DNA of 64,000 bases from positions 77,894,260 through 77,958,259 of the forward strand of contig CM042032.1 in assembly GCA_023525975.1 (NCBI GenBank), read 5' to 3'. Positions within the stretch are counted from its first letter, which is position 1; the number at the start of each line of letters is the position of its first letter. A program made the position numbers and the translations under genes. The notes under the pieces were generated by a model that searched no databases, was not told where the DNA came from, and worked only from the letters and a program-made list of their open reading frames with translations. The stretch comes from Smallanthus sonchifolius. Lineage: Eukaryota > Streptophyta > Magnoliopsida > Asterales > Asteraceae. Of the stretch, positions 10,640-22,080 are shown one piece after another.

Positions 10640-11130
10640 AAACGAGACCACTCTCGAGCCAGAGGCTAAGAGGAGGCCGAATACAGAACTAGGCCGTTAA
10701 AAAACGCTTGGAATCAAAAACTTCAAATACATTACGAGACTTTAAATTGAAAAGAACTCCATTCTTCCCACGATATATTTCTCAACTTTGATCTATTCGT
10801 GATCTATAGGTACGATGACTCTTTTGTTTGGTTCACGCAATTATAATCTTTTGTTACCTTGTCTTCAAAAATCCGCTTGTTCCGCACCAGTCATAAGTGA
10901 CATAGCGTTGCTATCGAGATGGAGTGAATTGTCTTCTTCCTAGCCTCCGTGATCTGTAACTTTTCCACATAGAGTAACACTTCCTTTATGGTATTGAGAT
11001 TGGGTGGGATAGGAATTTTGCACCAAACCCAAATTTGCCACCATATTGCTCTCAACTTTGATCTATTCGTGATCCATAAGTACCAAACCCAAATGATAGG
11101 GTTAGTTAGGTAAACATACTTCGTTATCAT
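10640..11130 (-). pseudogene. L1-type LINE fragment (zf-RVT region)
   Basis: The minus strand of 10891-11130 encodes a stretch with IWWQIWVWCKIP, LNTIKEVLLYVEKLQ and ARKKTIHSISIATL. This is the pattern of the Cys/His region that follows reverse transcriptase in plant L1 LINEs (W.W......VKEVL.YVE..). The flanking sequence, in which TCTCAACTTTGATCTATTCG occurs twice (near 10780 and 11050), is probably the rest of the remnant. It is not functional. Confidence 0.55.
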
Positions 11131-12261
11131 AGTTGGGATAAATTATAGATTTGAGTATGACTTGATTATGATAGAAAATCTAGTTTCAACAGATTTATGG
11201 TTCTCTATTGACTAGAATGTTCATATGTTTATTTAGCTTTAACATATTGTCACGGCCCAAATGTTTGAAGATCGTTTTTCTATGTTTATACTTGAACACT
11301 TGGGTTTGCTGGCTAGTCCGGACTTCATCGGGCACGGCCTCAGCGGAATAAGTACATCTGGTCAAGATATGCTTACACATCGAACGCAACACTGGTCACG
11401 AGTTGTTGCTACTCGCCTGGTGAGTCTAAGACAGGACGAAACCAGTAGACTCTGATCATAAACGGAACGGATTGGTTGGCCCTGGGACAACTCAGTGTGC
11501 CTCACGGGGCCTCAAAAGATGACACCGTGATAATATACTTGTTTGGTATGGTTTATGAATGAATAAATATTATATCAAATTCTATTCTTATAGGAAGAAT
11601 CTATATTTGTTGTAGTGTCAAATCTTATAAAATTAAAAGTGTCACGATATAGTTAAATAAACATGTGAATTGGATACCGCAAACCACATGTGGAGTTTGT
11701 CCAAGTGTCATGCGTAAATCTAAAAGAATTGAAAGTTACACTTGTTTTAGGTTGAGTCTCCTTTGTAGACCTTCGGCTTTTGTCCAATTAGTTCAAGTAA
11801 AAGTCTACTAATTCTTGTATTAGGCTATTAGCTCTGTGTCAAATGCAACTCTCAAAGTTTGATTTAACTTCATGGTTACACCGGTGAATCGAACAAACTT
11901 TTTGCTAATAATCTGTAGGAGTAACAACAATTGTTATCGAGGTCACGACGTCTATCCTACATCCTTCCCGTTTTGACCTCTTTTCCTAAGCAAATGACTT
12001 GTCAGTATCACCTCCCTTCCTCTAACTACAAAAAGTCGAAAACTTACTCAACCACCATCACAAATCTTCATGATTGAAGTGAAAAATGGTGATGACCTAG
12101 AAATCAAAAGCCCTTGTTGGTTAAGTGAATATGCCGAATGAGTTCCAGATGTTACACTAAACTTTAGGCTTTTAGCTTAGGGACCCATCTGTACAAAATT
12201 AATAACACTTCAAACATTAATTTTGAAACCTATTCTATGGAACACCAACTTTGACAATTGA
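11131..12261. other. Unassigned stretch, probably degraded transposon DNA
   Basis: No supported gene is visible. TGTCACGGCCCAAATG at about 11249 resembles the start of an LTR, and a 64-codon open frame (11261-11455) runs through it, but no partner LTR is present. The part just left of 12262 is where the 3' LTR of the copia fragment should be, yet I could not recognise its ends. Confidence 0.35.
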
Positions 12262-13101
12262 TTAGGATCCTTTATGATGCACAGTAGAGGGATAGATAGG
12301 TAATTTCATAAAAAAACGGAATTGTTGAGCTCCCAACGCTTTTGTGAACAAGTCGGCAATTTGAGCTTTGGTATGTATGTTGGTCGGTTTTATTTCTCGT
12401 GACTCAACCCTTTCTCGTATAAAGTGACAATCCATCTCAACGTGTTTTGTCCGTTCATGAAAAACGGGATTATTTGCAATATGTCTCGCAGCTTGGTTAT
12501 CACAAAAGAGAGGCGTTGGTCCACTTTGTTCGATGTCGAATTCCTTTAAAAGCCACCTCATCCATAATATTTCACTAACCGTGGCGACCATGGCTCGGTA
12601 TTCTGCTTCTGCGGATGATCGAGACACCACTGATTGCTTCTTAGATCTCCAAGAGATTGGTGCTCCACCCAAGAGTACGAGGTATCCCGTTCTTGACCTT
12701 CTAGTGATTGGACAACCTAACCAGTCTGAATCACAATATGCAACAAGGTTGGACCCCCCGTCGCGTGGAAGTAGGATTCCTTGCCCAGGAGTCGTTTTTA
12801 AATACCGTAGAACACGGGTGGCAGCCTCCATATGCGTTTGGAGGGGATCGGAAACAAATTGACTTAGCACATTAACGGAGTAGGCGATGTCGGGTCGTGT
12901 GGCCTGTAAATAAAGAAGTCGACCTATAAGTCTCCTGTATTGGCTTGCGTCCACTTTGATCCCCCCACTGTCTTTGTCAAGCTTTAGGCTTTGTTCCATA
13001 GGGAAGTCGCTCGGGCGACACCCCTTTAGTCCACAGTCGTCCAAGATGTCAAGAATGTATTTCCTTTGACTTAAGAATGAATGATAATTAGAATCAAACA
13101 T
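12262..13101 (-). pseudogene. Ty1/copia reverse transcriptase C-terminus and RNase H
   Basis: A 279-codon open frame from the 3' end of a copia pol gene. It starts inside reverse transcriptase (YILDILDDCGLKGCRP, then YRRLIGRLLYLQATRPDIAY). The copia RNase H follows, with YCDSDWLGCPITRRSRTGY, SRSSAEAEYRAM, LFCDNQAARHIANNP and HERTKHVEMDCHFIRE. The residues that bind metal (D in CDSDW, E in AEAEYRA, D in CDNQ) are present. The element is 5' truncated just beyond 13101. The last 20 or so residues look frameshifted compared with the usual copia end. Confidence 0.9.
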
Positions 13102-13300
13102 CTAAACAACCCCCCCCCCCCCTTTCGAAACCTCTATTTTCTGGATCAGGTGTGTGATTTGCAGTGGTGGTTATAAGGTCTAAAATAAGTGGTGTGTTAT
13201 TTGCAGTCGTGTTTGTTGGTTTTTAGAAGGAATTAATGATAATTAGAATCAAACATCTAAACCCACCCCCTTTTGAAACCTCTATTGTCTGGATATGACA
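13078..13300. repeat. Direct duplication at the copia breakpoint
   Basis: The motif AATGATAATTAGAATCAAAC, followed by ATCTAAAC, a C-rich run and GAAACCTCTATT, occurs at 13078-13142 and again at about 13229-13291, some 150 bp apart. The first copy reads into the copia frame. A poly-C run lies at 13108-13122. Confidence 0.7.
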
Positions 13301-14462
13301 ATTTCTTGATTTGCATAAACCCATCTAAATGTTTTACAGGTGACAGGTAAACCCCACACCACACACACACAATGAAAATGTAGAGGTGATTTGCGTGTTC
13401 CTTCGGTGTATGTGTGTAAAAATGTTAATCAAGATTTAGATTTCTTAGGGTGGTGGGAGTGGTGCTCAGGTAGAGCACGGCTTCATCTCAGGTAGGCGGG
13501 TACACCGCCGCACGCATAGCGGCTTCATGCGGGTAGAGGGTATGGTGAGCGGCAATGGAAACCTGCTGAAAGAATCACAAACCTCGTCCAATTCGAACGT
13601 TTTTAACGGCTAAATGAGGTGGGTTGGAGGGTACCACTCTCATCATGTAGGGTAGTTTGGGAGGGTAGTTTGTCTAAATGAGGTGGCATATTCTCATTGG
13701 TGGGTTTGAGAGGGTAGTTTTTAACGGCTAACTGTTGAAGAACATGATAATGAGCACATGCATAATCTTGATTTTTTATGCATCTGTTTTCTCTCTGAAC
13801 TTTTTGAGTCCTTAACTTCATATGTTTGATGGTGATTTGCGTGTTCCTTCGGTGTATAACATTAGTAGAAATCAGAATATCAATATCAAGTAGCTCATGC
13901 ATAGAGGATAGACTCATGTATCCTAAAACACTAAAGAATGTCTGATTTAGTTTTTCATCTTAATGCTCTTAATACATACTGAAAAGGATTATATGTTTAG
14001 GTCTAATTAATTACTATCTAAGCTTTGGTGACATGATATGTTATCTAAACTCCAAAAAATCATGCCTGATGGAGCACCATACATTTCTGCATTCTCATTT
14101 GCTAATAGGTTTATTTTCAGGCATATATTGGTAGGATGTTCTTACATCACCTACTAAAATTGTTCATATGGATTTTATCTTTCAAATAGGGTTTATATGA
14201 TTTTTCCTTTGCTCTGTATATTACCAATTTATGATTGTCTGCTTTATATTACAAATATCCACTTTTCATTAGTTGGTCCCTCACTTGTTGATGATTTTGT
14301 CTGCACAAATTTGGGATTAACAGAAAAAAGTTGGACGTGATTCTGACTTGGTTATTTTTCTTTCATACAGTCGCAGGAACATACAACTGGGACGGGATTT
14401 CTGCTTTCTCAGGTGCCATTCTCAAAATTCCACCAAATATGTTGTGTTTCTTTTCGCACTGC
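13301..14462. other. Unassigned stretch with G-rich repeats
   Basis: GTGATTTGCGTGTTCCTTCGGTGTAT occurs twice in part (near 13386 and 13831). GAGGGTAGTTT and AAATGAGGTGG recur between 13610 and 13740, which suggests a small degraded element. The 104-codon open frame on the minus strand here has no recognisable motif and is probably chance. Confidence 0.35.
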
Positions 14463-14960
14463 TTTGAATCTTTGCGTATTTGATAGACATATAATTCAAT
14501 GACATTATAAATTTTGTAATCAAATTGGTCAAAGAAATCGGGTATTTTAGCTGGAAATAAGCTCAAATATTTTGCTGAATTCACTTTATCTGCATATATA
14601 TATGGCTGAATTGCCTCTAAATTTTTTATCTTCATACATATGTTGTTTTTGAATCTTTGCGTATTTGATAGACATATAATTCAATGACGATATAAATTTT
14701 TGAATCAAATTGGTCAAAGAAATTGGGTATTTTAGCTGGAAATAAGTACAAATGTTCTGCTGAATTGGCTTTATCTGCATATGTATATTGCCTGTAAAAT
14801 TTTTATCCGCATACATATGTTGTTTTCATCTGCATATATATTTGGTTAATTGACTTTATGCACCAGAATTGACTTTATGCCTGAAGTAAACATATACATA
14901 GCTGGAAATAAGTGCAAGTATTTTGCTGAATTGACTCTATCTGCATACATATATGGCTGG
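14463..14960. repeat. Tandem repeat, 185-bp unit
   Basis: A unit that begins TTTGAATCTTTGCGTATTTG starts at 14463 and again at 14648, with a partial third copy at about 14899-14960 (AGCTGGAAATAAGTGCAAG onward). The copies differ at scattered bases. I see no coding function. Confidence 0.8.
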
Positions 14961-15718
14961 ATTGTAAGTATTGGTAGTCTTTATTAGGGTCCATTTGATA
15001 ATCAGTTTTGTTGTATCTACGATCTTAATCAAATAAGCAAGTAAATTTGCACAAAGATTACCCAGCCCATGACACGCCTTCTTGAGAAAGACGTCCAGTT
15101 TGATATTGAGACTATCAGTAATCTTACCCAGCCCATGACACGGTCGTGTCAATTTGAACTTGCACCTATTTCCTCATGCTACTTGCAACTATTTTTAGAA
15201 TAGAAATGTCAATTTAAATTGCTAAATAGGGTACATGTTAGGTATTTATTGAAAAGTCACCTAGCTGTTTTTTGTGACCGCTCAATCTGACCCTTTATTT
15301 TGTTTCATCATATTTAACCCACCGACTTAAATCTGCTGACCCGAAACGATTTTCACCTCTAATATGTAATATAATCTCTTAAATCCGCATGAAAATGACT
15401 TCAAATATTATAATGCATTTTTTAAACTTATATTATAATATATGTGACCTGCTATAACATATAAATCAGAATTTGTATTACAAATTCGTTTTAATTGGAC
15501 TATCTTTTCATTTAACATGACATATTTTTGCTCAAACAGGGGCAACATGGATGATTTGTAGGTGGACCACCTAATTCTCTATCTTCATCTATTACTCTGG
15601 AAGGACTATTGACATCTCAGAAAAAGATGGTTGTCTCCTTGAATCTGTTAATGAAAATCCCAGATTTGATTTGCGCAAATCTGTATGAACACCGAAAAGT
15701 GTCATTGATTCTTTGTAG
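14961..15718. other. Unassigned AT-rich stretch
   Basis: The only pattern I can support is a short direct repeat, TACCCAGCCCATGACACG, at about 15059 and 15125. It otherwise looks like non-coding sequence next to the kinase fragment. Confidence 0.4.
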
Positions 15719-15925
15719 AACTGATATTTGGGGCCACTGAGTACACCACGGCAATAGATATCTGGGCTGGTGGATGTGTTTTGGCAGAATTACTGCTTGG
15801 ACAGGTAGGGACAAACTGTTGTTTTTTTTTTCCTTTTTGATTTATACAGAATGTTTATACGACCTGACAAATGTCTCATGTAATTTCAGCCTCTTTTCCC
15901 TGGTGAGAGTGTAGTTGACCGGCTA
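15719..15925 (+). pseudogene. GSK3/SHAGGY-like kinase fragment (two exons)
   Basis: After a TTTGTAG acceptor, 15719-15804 encodes [20 protein letters not shown] and LAELLLGQ, then a GTAGGG donor. After TTTCAG, 15890 onward encodes PLFPGESVVDRL and then loses similarity. This is kinase subdomains VIII-X of GSK3/SHAGGY kinases, which usually read [14 protein letters not shown] and PLFPGES. The rest of the kinase was not seen within several kilobases, so this is a truncated copy. An open frame downstream (to the stop near 16017) has ERIKAAIEKYTAP but does not match the kinase. Confidence 0.75.
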
Positions 15926-16734
15926 TATAATGCTATTGGAAACTTTTCCTACCCGAGATAAGGAACGGATTAAAGCGGCTATCGAGAAATACACAGCACC
16001 TGCTACTCAAAACGCGTAAGGTGTTCTGGTAATATACTTAAACGTTGACATTTGCTTGCAGTCTGCAGATAATAGTTAAAGATATACTTTGCATGGTGTG
16101 TATATATAATTCAATCCATGCTGCATTGTAACATATAGGATCAATATTTCATCAGTATAAGATAGGGAGATTCTAATGGGACACGAAATATTGCTAATTG
16201 GACACGCCACCGCCCTATACGCCCACGTATAGGCTAATACGAGACGTATAGGGTTCAGTCTCTGACAACAGAATGCCACGTGTCATTCTCTGTCTGGCGG
16301 TTCGGTCTCATACGTGGCGTATAGGGCCATACGCAGCGTATTGGTCACGGGTTATACTTTTGCTTCAAAAGTTGGCAGATTTGGGATTTAAGAATCCTAT
16401 ACGTGACGTATTGACCTATACGCCACGTATAGGTTTTTTTAATTTAATTATCTTTTTTAAATTAATTTATATAACTTTGTTACTATAAGTTTGTTATGTT
16501 TTTTAATTTAATTTATATAACTTTGTTAATATAAGTTTATTATATATTTTTTTTAAACATTTATTATATTTTTACATTTATAATTTATCATTACAACCAA
16601 ACAAAATATTAAACATTACAACCAAACAAATAACTAAAACATTATATACATTACATCAAAAAATTAAATATATACATCAAAATGTTTTTACATACATAAT
16701 AGAAGAAACAAACTGAATACAAATAAAAACAACT

Positions 16735-18023
16735 AAGCCTGACTCGCCCCGCCGTCATCCTGACCCGCCCCGCCCTCATCCTGAACGGGGTCGCCCGTAT
16801 AATGACGTGGCGGTGGTAGTGGTGGTGGCTCGATGCCGGAGGCTCGTGACAGATCCACGAGGCGACCAACCGCCCACATCATCAGGTCCTCCATGCGGTC
16901 ACTATGACGAGCCTGTCGCCGTGAGTCGGCAACAAGTCCATCAAGCAATGCATGGGTGGCCCTGTCCAGCCTAACAGACCGACGTGCGTGTCGAGGATGC
17001 TGTGACGGCCGGTCGTGGATGGGCTCGACGTGCGGCTGCGGCAACGGCACACCATGTAGCGGGTAAGGCATCGGCGGCAAGGACACGGGGACCCAAACCT
17101 GGTCCGCGACGGCCCCTACGAACTGAAGGCCGAGCCCCGGGAATCGGTGCGTGATGTGCATGCCGCTAGCCGTGCGACGGTCTAATCTGACAGGGGAATG
17201 GGAGGTAACAACTTAGGCTCATGCACATGCCATGGTGTAAGAGTACGCATGATATGAGTGATGAAAGCGCCGCCATACAAAAGCCCGCGCCTCTGCCGCA
17301 TATAGGCAGACGCAAAATAACTCGCGAGGCATGTGGATATGGCGCACCCCGTGCCTATAAGCAGGCATTAGAGAAAAAAGAGGTCTCTATCGGTGCACTA
17401 CTCACGGCTTTTCAGACGCGGTGCGATCGATGTCGAGAGAAGCCGGTTCAAATTTCTATAGAGGGGGTCTCTAATCCCCGAAACCCTCGCCTTGGTACCT
17501 AACCAAGGGCTATCGGAAATCAAACCCCAAAAAACAAGGAGTTCCTCCTTGTCCACCTCCGTCACCGCCACGGTGTAAACTGGCAAAACTGTCTCGGGCT
17601 CGAAGTACAAGCCCGTCGTGACGGCCCACTAACGGAGAGTCAGACGGTACTGATGGCCAAAAATACGGAAGGAGACCTGATCCGGCTCCTGTGCCGGCGC
17701 CTCCCTAGGAAGGGACTCCAGCCCCTCCTCTGAGTAGATGAACGTCGAAAGAAACTCGACGGCCACCTCTCGGTAGGTCTCGGTGAATGAAAGATCAAAA
17801 AGGCGATCCATGACGTGTCCTCGCCTATGATGGCCCTGGCCCACTCCGCCTCCTGGACCTCCTTGAGAAGCTCCCAGTCCACAGCCGTCCCCGGCCCTAA
17901 CCGCACCTCCCGTAGCTTCTGACACCGGCCAAACCACTCCGAGTCGGGCGAAAAATCCAAATACGGGTAGTGCGCGAGATCATCTAACTCCTCCATATGA
18001 ATATCGTTCTCGTGATCCGCCAT
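16735..18023 (-). pseudogene. ATHILA-ORF1-like gene, decayed copy
   Basis: This matches the intact gene at 58381-59721 over its whole length. The ATG at 18023 starts MADHENDIHMEELDDLAHYP. The frame then breaks within about 70 codons and resumes as ELLVFWGLISDSPWLGTKAR near 17490-17560 and GIRDPLYRNLNRLLSTSIAP after it. The C-terminal piece (16735-17161) keeps MHITHRFPGLGLQFVGAV and the Arg-rich ending. Several frameshifts make it non-functional. It is useful as an independent copy that shows the gene belongs to the MULE family. Confidence 0.85.
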
Positions 18024-18984
18024 ATCTGAAAATAATAATAAATTGTTTTTTCTTTTTAAAATTATTTATAATAAAAAAATGTTTTTTTAATATAAATACT
18101 TTAAAATAATAATAAATTGTTTTTTCTTTTTAATTTTAAAAATAATAAAAAATTGTTTTTTTAATATAAATAAATAATTTAAAATAATAATAAATTGTTT
18201 TTTTTAATTTTAAAAATAATAATTTTTTTTTAATATAAATAATTTAAAATAATAATAAATGGTTTTTTTAATTTAAAAAAGATTTTTTTTTAAATACGTA
18301 TACGCCACGTATAGCTTTATACGTGGCGTATGGGGTGTTACCGGGTAACCAAGCCATACGCAGACAACCCAAGTCATACGCAGGTCAGTTTCCGGGCAAA
18401 CCAAGCCATACGCGGCAACCCCATACCATACGTAGGTCAGTTACCGAGAAGTTTAGCCATACGCAACGTATAGCCCTATACGTGGCGTATGGCTTCATCT
18501 TCTTCCTCAGATGAACTATACGCCACGTATAGAGCTATACGTTGCGTATAATTCATCGATTTAAGTGATTATAAATGATATTGTACGCTATTTTAACGGC
18601 TAATAATCAAAATTAAACCTATATTATCGACCGGGAGTCTAGAATACTTACCTTTATGAGTAAAAGAGAAGATTTACGACCCGACAATCTTTATCAAGCA
18701 AGCTTCGTATGTGTTTGTGTGTTAAAGAGGGGGCGCGTTTGGATCTGTACGAGGGGCCTGATGTGTATATCAGAGCTCATACGCTTCGTATAGACCACTA
18801 CGTAGCGTATAGATCCTCACCTTTGGAATTCTATACGATACGTATTGTCATAAACGCAGCGTATTTCCACAAAATATCTGAAATTTGAAAGGTCAGGGTT
18901 TCCCTCCATTTAAAGGCAATACGGCCGCTCCTTCAACTGATTTCATTCATTCATAAACTCGCTCGAACGTGCCATCAAGAGCTC

Positions 18985-19826
18985 CAGCTGCAAGAGGATA
19001 GGATCTTTTTAGGCTGGGCACGAAAGCTGCATTGATTTGACTTCTTTGCTTCTGCTATTGAAGCGAAAAACCCCAAGAAAACTTTATCAATTATCATTCT
19101 TCTTTGGCAACAAGGAAGGCTACCCCTGGGTAAAAGTACTAATCCGTCTATCTATTTACTACCTAACTAAGAGAATGGTATTTACTGAGAGAAGTAGTAC
19201 GAGGAGCTAGATTGTTGCTGTCTTCTTTTTGGCAGTGGGATAGGGAAACTGTGAGGACTGAACTTTCACTTTCTTACTTGAACTCATAGCTCTTTCTCTT
19301 TTTCTCTTTTGAGAGCTGTATGTAACTACAGTTCTTTATGGGCTGGGGAAATCTCCTAAATTACAAGAGAGGAAGATAGAGTTAGCATTGATTGGGAAGG
19401 AAGGAGCTCTGGCCCATAAATAAGGACCAGGAATTGGGTCTTCGTGTCCCTGTCACAATAACTCGACCAAGCCGAAAAAGTCCTGAAATTTAGCTCTATG
19501 CTTTATGAGGGCCACAGGATTGTTTGATTCCCCCTCTCGATCGGTCCTATAAAGGGGATGCCCGCGCTCCTGCTTATCTAATAGGTCTAAAGCTGTTACA
19601 GGTAGACTAATAATAAGGGTAGCCAACCCAAGAAGAATTTGATCGTCCAGTCCATCAATGTGGAATCACTCGAGGAGGGTCGAAAAGTCACGATTTCGGG
19701 CCACTTGATCGGGATAGAGGATATCTTACTCCTACGCGCGTAAATATATAGGAGAGGGGCGAATCCCGTAACTCCTGACTCAAAGGCGGCAGGGTCTGAG
19801 AAAGAAGAATTCTGATTCTTTTACCG
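18985..19826. other. Probable nuclear copy of mitochondrial DNA
   Basis: This 0.84-kb block is less AT-rich than its neighbours and has the purine-rich texture typical of plant mitochondrial intergenic DNA (for example CCCCCTCTCGATCGGTCCTA, GGAGAGGGGCGAATCCCGTA). MULE-type TATACG palindromes stop before it and a GCCCTCGTATAG motif follows at once. It therefore seems to sit inside the transposon. The edges are approximate and no mitochondrial gene can be named. Confidence 0.5.
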
Positions 19827-19844
19827 CTACGCCCTCGTATAGTT

Positions 19845-20160
19845 TTGTTTTTAAATTCTTTTTTTAATAATAAAATGTTTTTAAATTCTTTTTTTAATAA
19901 TAAAATGTTTTTAAATTCTTTTTCTAATAATAAAATGTTTTTAAATTCTTTTTTTAATAATAAAATGTTTTTAATTTCTTTTTTTAATAATAAAATGTTT
20001 TTAAATTCTTTTTTTGATAATAAAATTTTATTAACATAATTATTATAAATAATATAAAAATTAATAATAAAATTTTATTAACATAATTATTATAAATAAT
20101 ATAAAAATTAATAATAAAATTTTATTAACATAATTATTATTAAATTACATTATCCAACAT
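19845..20160. repeat. Two AT-rich tandem arrays
   Basis: A 30-bp unit (GTTTTTAAATTCTTTTTTTA, then ATAATAAAAT) is repeated six times from 19845 to about 20030. It is followed by a 47-bp unit (starting TTTTATTAACATAATTATTA) present at about 20026, 20073 and 20120. The matching position in the MULE at 57460-57620 is also AT-rich but has no such array. The 30-bp period is a multiple of three, so it makes a spurious repetitive open frame. Confidence 0.9.
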
Positions 20161-20880
20161 TCGATACATATTGTGTATAGTTCTGTGGATCAGTAGCCAT
20201 TATCTTCTTAAACCGCTCGATACGATCACTGTATATGTTTTCACATTCTGTTGCAACATCATTTCAGTGAAAAATCCAAAGAGCATTCGGCGCGGGCATT
20301 GGAAAATCTCCGTCTAACTTGACGTGGATGAAATGAGCATTGTTCACGTGAACGAACGATACTATTTGATGTTGAGCGTGAACGTTAGGACCAAACCATA
20401 ATGGAAAAATGTTTGATTACCGGCGATGCTTAAAAGATGAACAATCACCCCAAATCTTTGAGCAATTAGGAGTCATGTGTATGGCATCCACATCCAACGA
20501 CTAACTGGTGCGGCTTTCACATCCTGCCAATCTATTGTGTAACGTAGCCTATCATACTCTTGAAAGGCGACTCTGTCGAAAAAAGTTCTCCACTATTCTT
20601 CTTTATTGTCCATCTCTTGTAGAAGCTGTTGTCGAATAAAAAACCACCGGTTTTCATTTAACCCTAAGCCCACAGCTACCGATCGAAAACCCCAGTTACC
20701 GTCGGGATTTACATCCTGTATACGTGAAATGTAGGGATGAAACAAAGATGGAATCGAAGCCTTAAAAAAATTTATATTATTATCTGCATCTTTCCCCATC
20801 ATCAATGGAAACCCATGACGGGCGTTATCATCTTGTTGTTACTTTCCTTTACCCGTCAAATATCATCGTTTTATCTTAAG
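20160..20880 (-). pseudogene. MULE transposase gene, OTU-like C-terminal part
   Basis: On the minus strand it reads ARHGFPLMMGKDADNNINFF, then PYISRIQDVNPDGNWGFRS, then VAVGLGLNENRWFFIRQQLL. After a TAG it continues WRTFFDRVAFQEYDRLRYTI and IAQRFGVIVHLLSIAGNQTF. The end corresponds to residues near 56949-57458 of the other MULE. DGNWGFRS has the layout of an OTU protease active site, DGNC.FR, with Trp in place of the catalytic Cys. Further stops and frameshifts follow. It is not functional. Confidence 0.8.
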
Positions 20881-20897
20881 TTAAGAACGTTCATAGT

Positions 20898-21523
20898 CTA
20901 GGGGTGATTAACGGGTCGGAACCAACCAGAACTGAAACCGAAAGGGAATGATTATTAGACCCGGTACCGGATCATCAATACAATAATCGGTGCGTGTTTT
21001 TGACGGGTTTCACGGTTCCAGTTTCACGGGTTTGCATCATGGGGGTGGGAAACCAACGATGCACAATGTCTATGCTTGCTAATTTGCTATTTGCTCACAT
21101 ACGACTCTTATGTACACACATATTGCATACACACACATAATGCATTATGCATACATACTACATACATACATACTGCATTACTGCATACACACACATAATG
21201 CATACATACATACATACATAATGCATACGTACTGCATTAGTAGTTTCAATACGTATCTCAGAATCCAAGAACTTAATGCATACACACACATAATGCTGGC
21301 TTCTGTGTCGATTGGAAACACCCCTAAAAAATAGGTTTTATTGTTTTAAGTTATATGCTCGGTTCTCACGGTTTCAATCTTCAATATGCGGGTCGGAACC
21401 GGAACCGGAACCGGAACCGGAACCGTTGTCCAGAAAGATTAGAACCGTTAACGGCATGATGCTAGTTGATCTTCAATTCTCATGGGTTCTCACGGTTTAG
21501 AATCGTAACTTGCACACGCCTAG
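20898..21523. mobile_element. hAT-like non-autonomous element with GGAACC repeats
   Basis: The left end is CTAGGGGTGATTAACGGG and the right end is the inverse of CTAGGCGTGTGCAAG. The flanking octamers TTCATAGT and TTCATACA match at six of eight. The interior has CATACACACACATAATGCAT low-complexity DNA (21110-21290) and five GGAACC units near 21395-21425. It has no transposase. Confidence 0.5.
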
Positions 21524-22080
21524 TTCATACATGATTTTGACCTTAATAATTTAGGACGGGTGTTAGCAAACACAAGACTTGAATGTGTTGCATGTTTACT
21601 AAAAGAAAGAGGCGTTGGTGCGAAAAGAAGCATTTTACTAGGTGTTCGTACCAACTTATTTTGGCATGGTATAAATTTTTCTTAAAGTAATTATTTGCGC
21701 TTTTGTCCTCAATGCCTCTCTTTACCAGGAAAACATGTACTACAAACAAGAATCGCATGCTACCAATTTTACATTTTATTCTTAACATTGGTTACTTAAG
21801 TTATTATGGTGAGAACAATTGTGTAGACTTTTTAACTTAGCCGACGGGTCGATAGCACCTTGTGAATTTTTTTTATTAGTATATATACGATCTAATTCTG
21901 ACCGACCCCCATGAAATTTTGACACCTACCCTCAAGAAAAATTAATTTAAGATTTTAAAATTTTACAAATATAAACCTATTGTAAACTAATTAAACATAT
22001 TTTTAAAAGATCTTATAAACCCAATAACTATTTAAACAATTAAACCCATTACTTCACTAAGGTAGAACTGTGTACCCTCG
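21524..22080. other. Unassigned AT-rich stretch
   Basis: No gene, repeat or element could be supported here. The 81-codon open frame on the minus strand (21543-21788) has no recognisable motif. Confidence 0.4.

Larger units (their letters stand above)
16165..20880 (-). mobile_element. Truncated MULE, antisense relative of 54739-60311
   Basis: The left terminus, GGGAGATTCTAATGGGACAC, matches the inverse of the right end of the MULE at 54739-60311, including the GAATGNCACGTGNCATTC box and pairs of TATACG..CGTATA palindromes (16215-16440, 18295-18555, 18775-18870). Reading on the minus strand, it holds an ATHILA-ORF1-like pseudogene (16735-18023) and then the C-terminal end of the transposase/OTU gene (20160-20880). 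The transposase core and the other terminus are missing. A block that looks mitochondrial interrupts it. Confidence 0.8.

Noticed and set aside
12533..12862. A 109-codon plus-strand frame
   Set aside because: It is the antisense shadow of the copia RNase H region.
19845..20039. Open frame with a ten-residue repeat (MFLNSFFNNK)
   Set aside because: It is a by-product of a 30-bp AT-rich tandem repeat, with no start context and no homologous frame in the other MULE copy.
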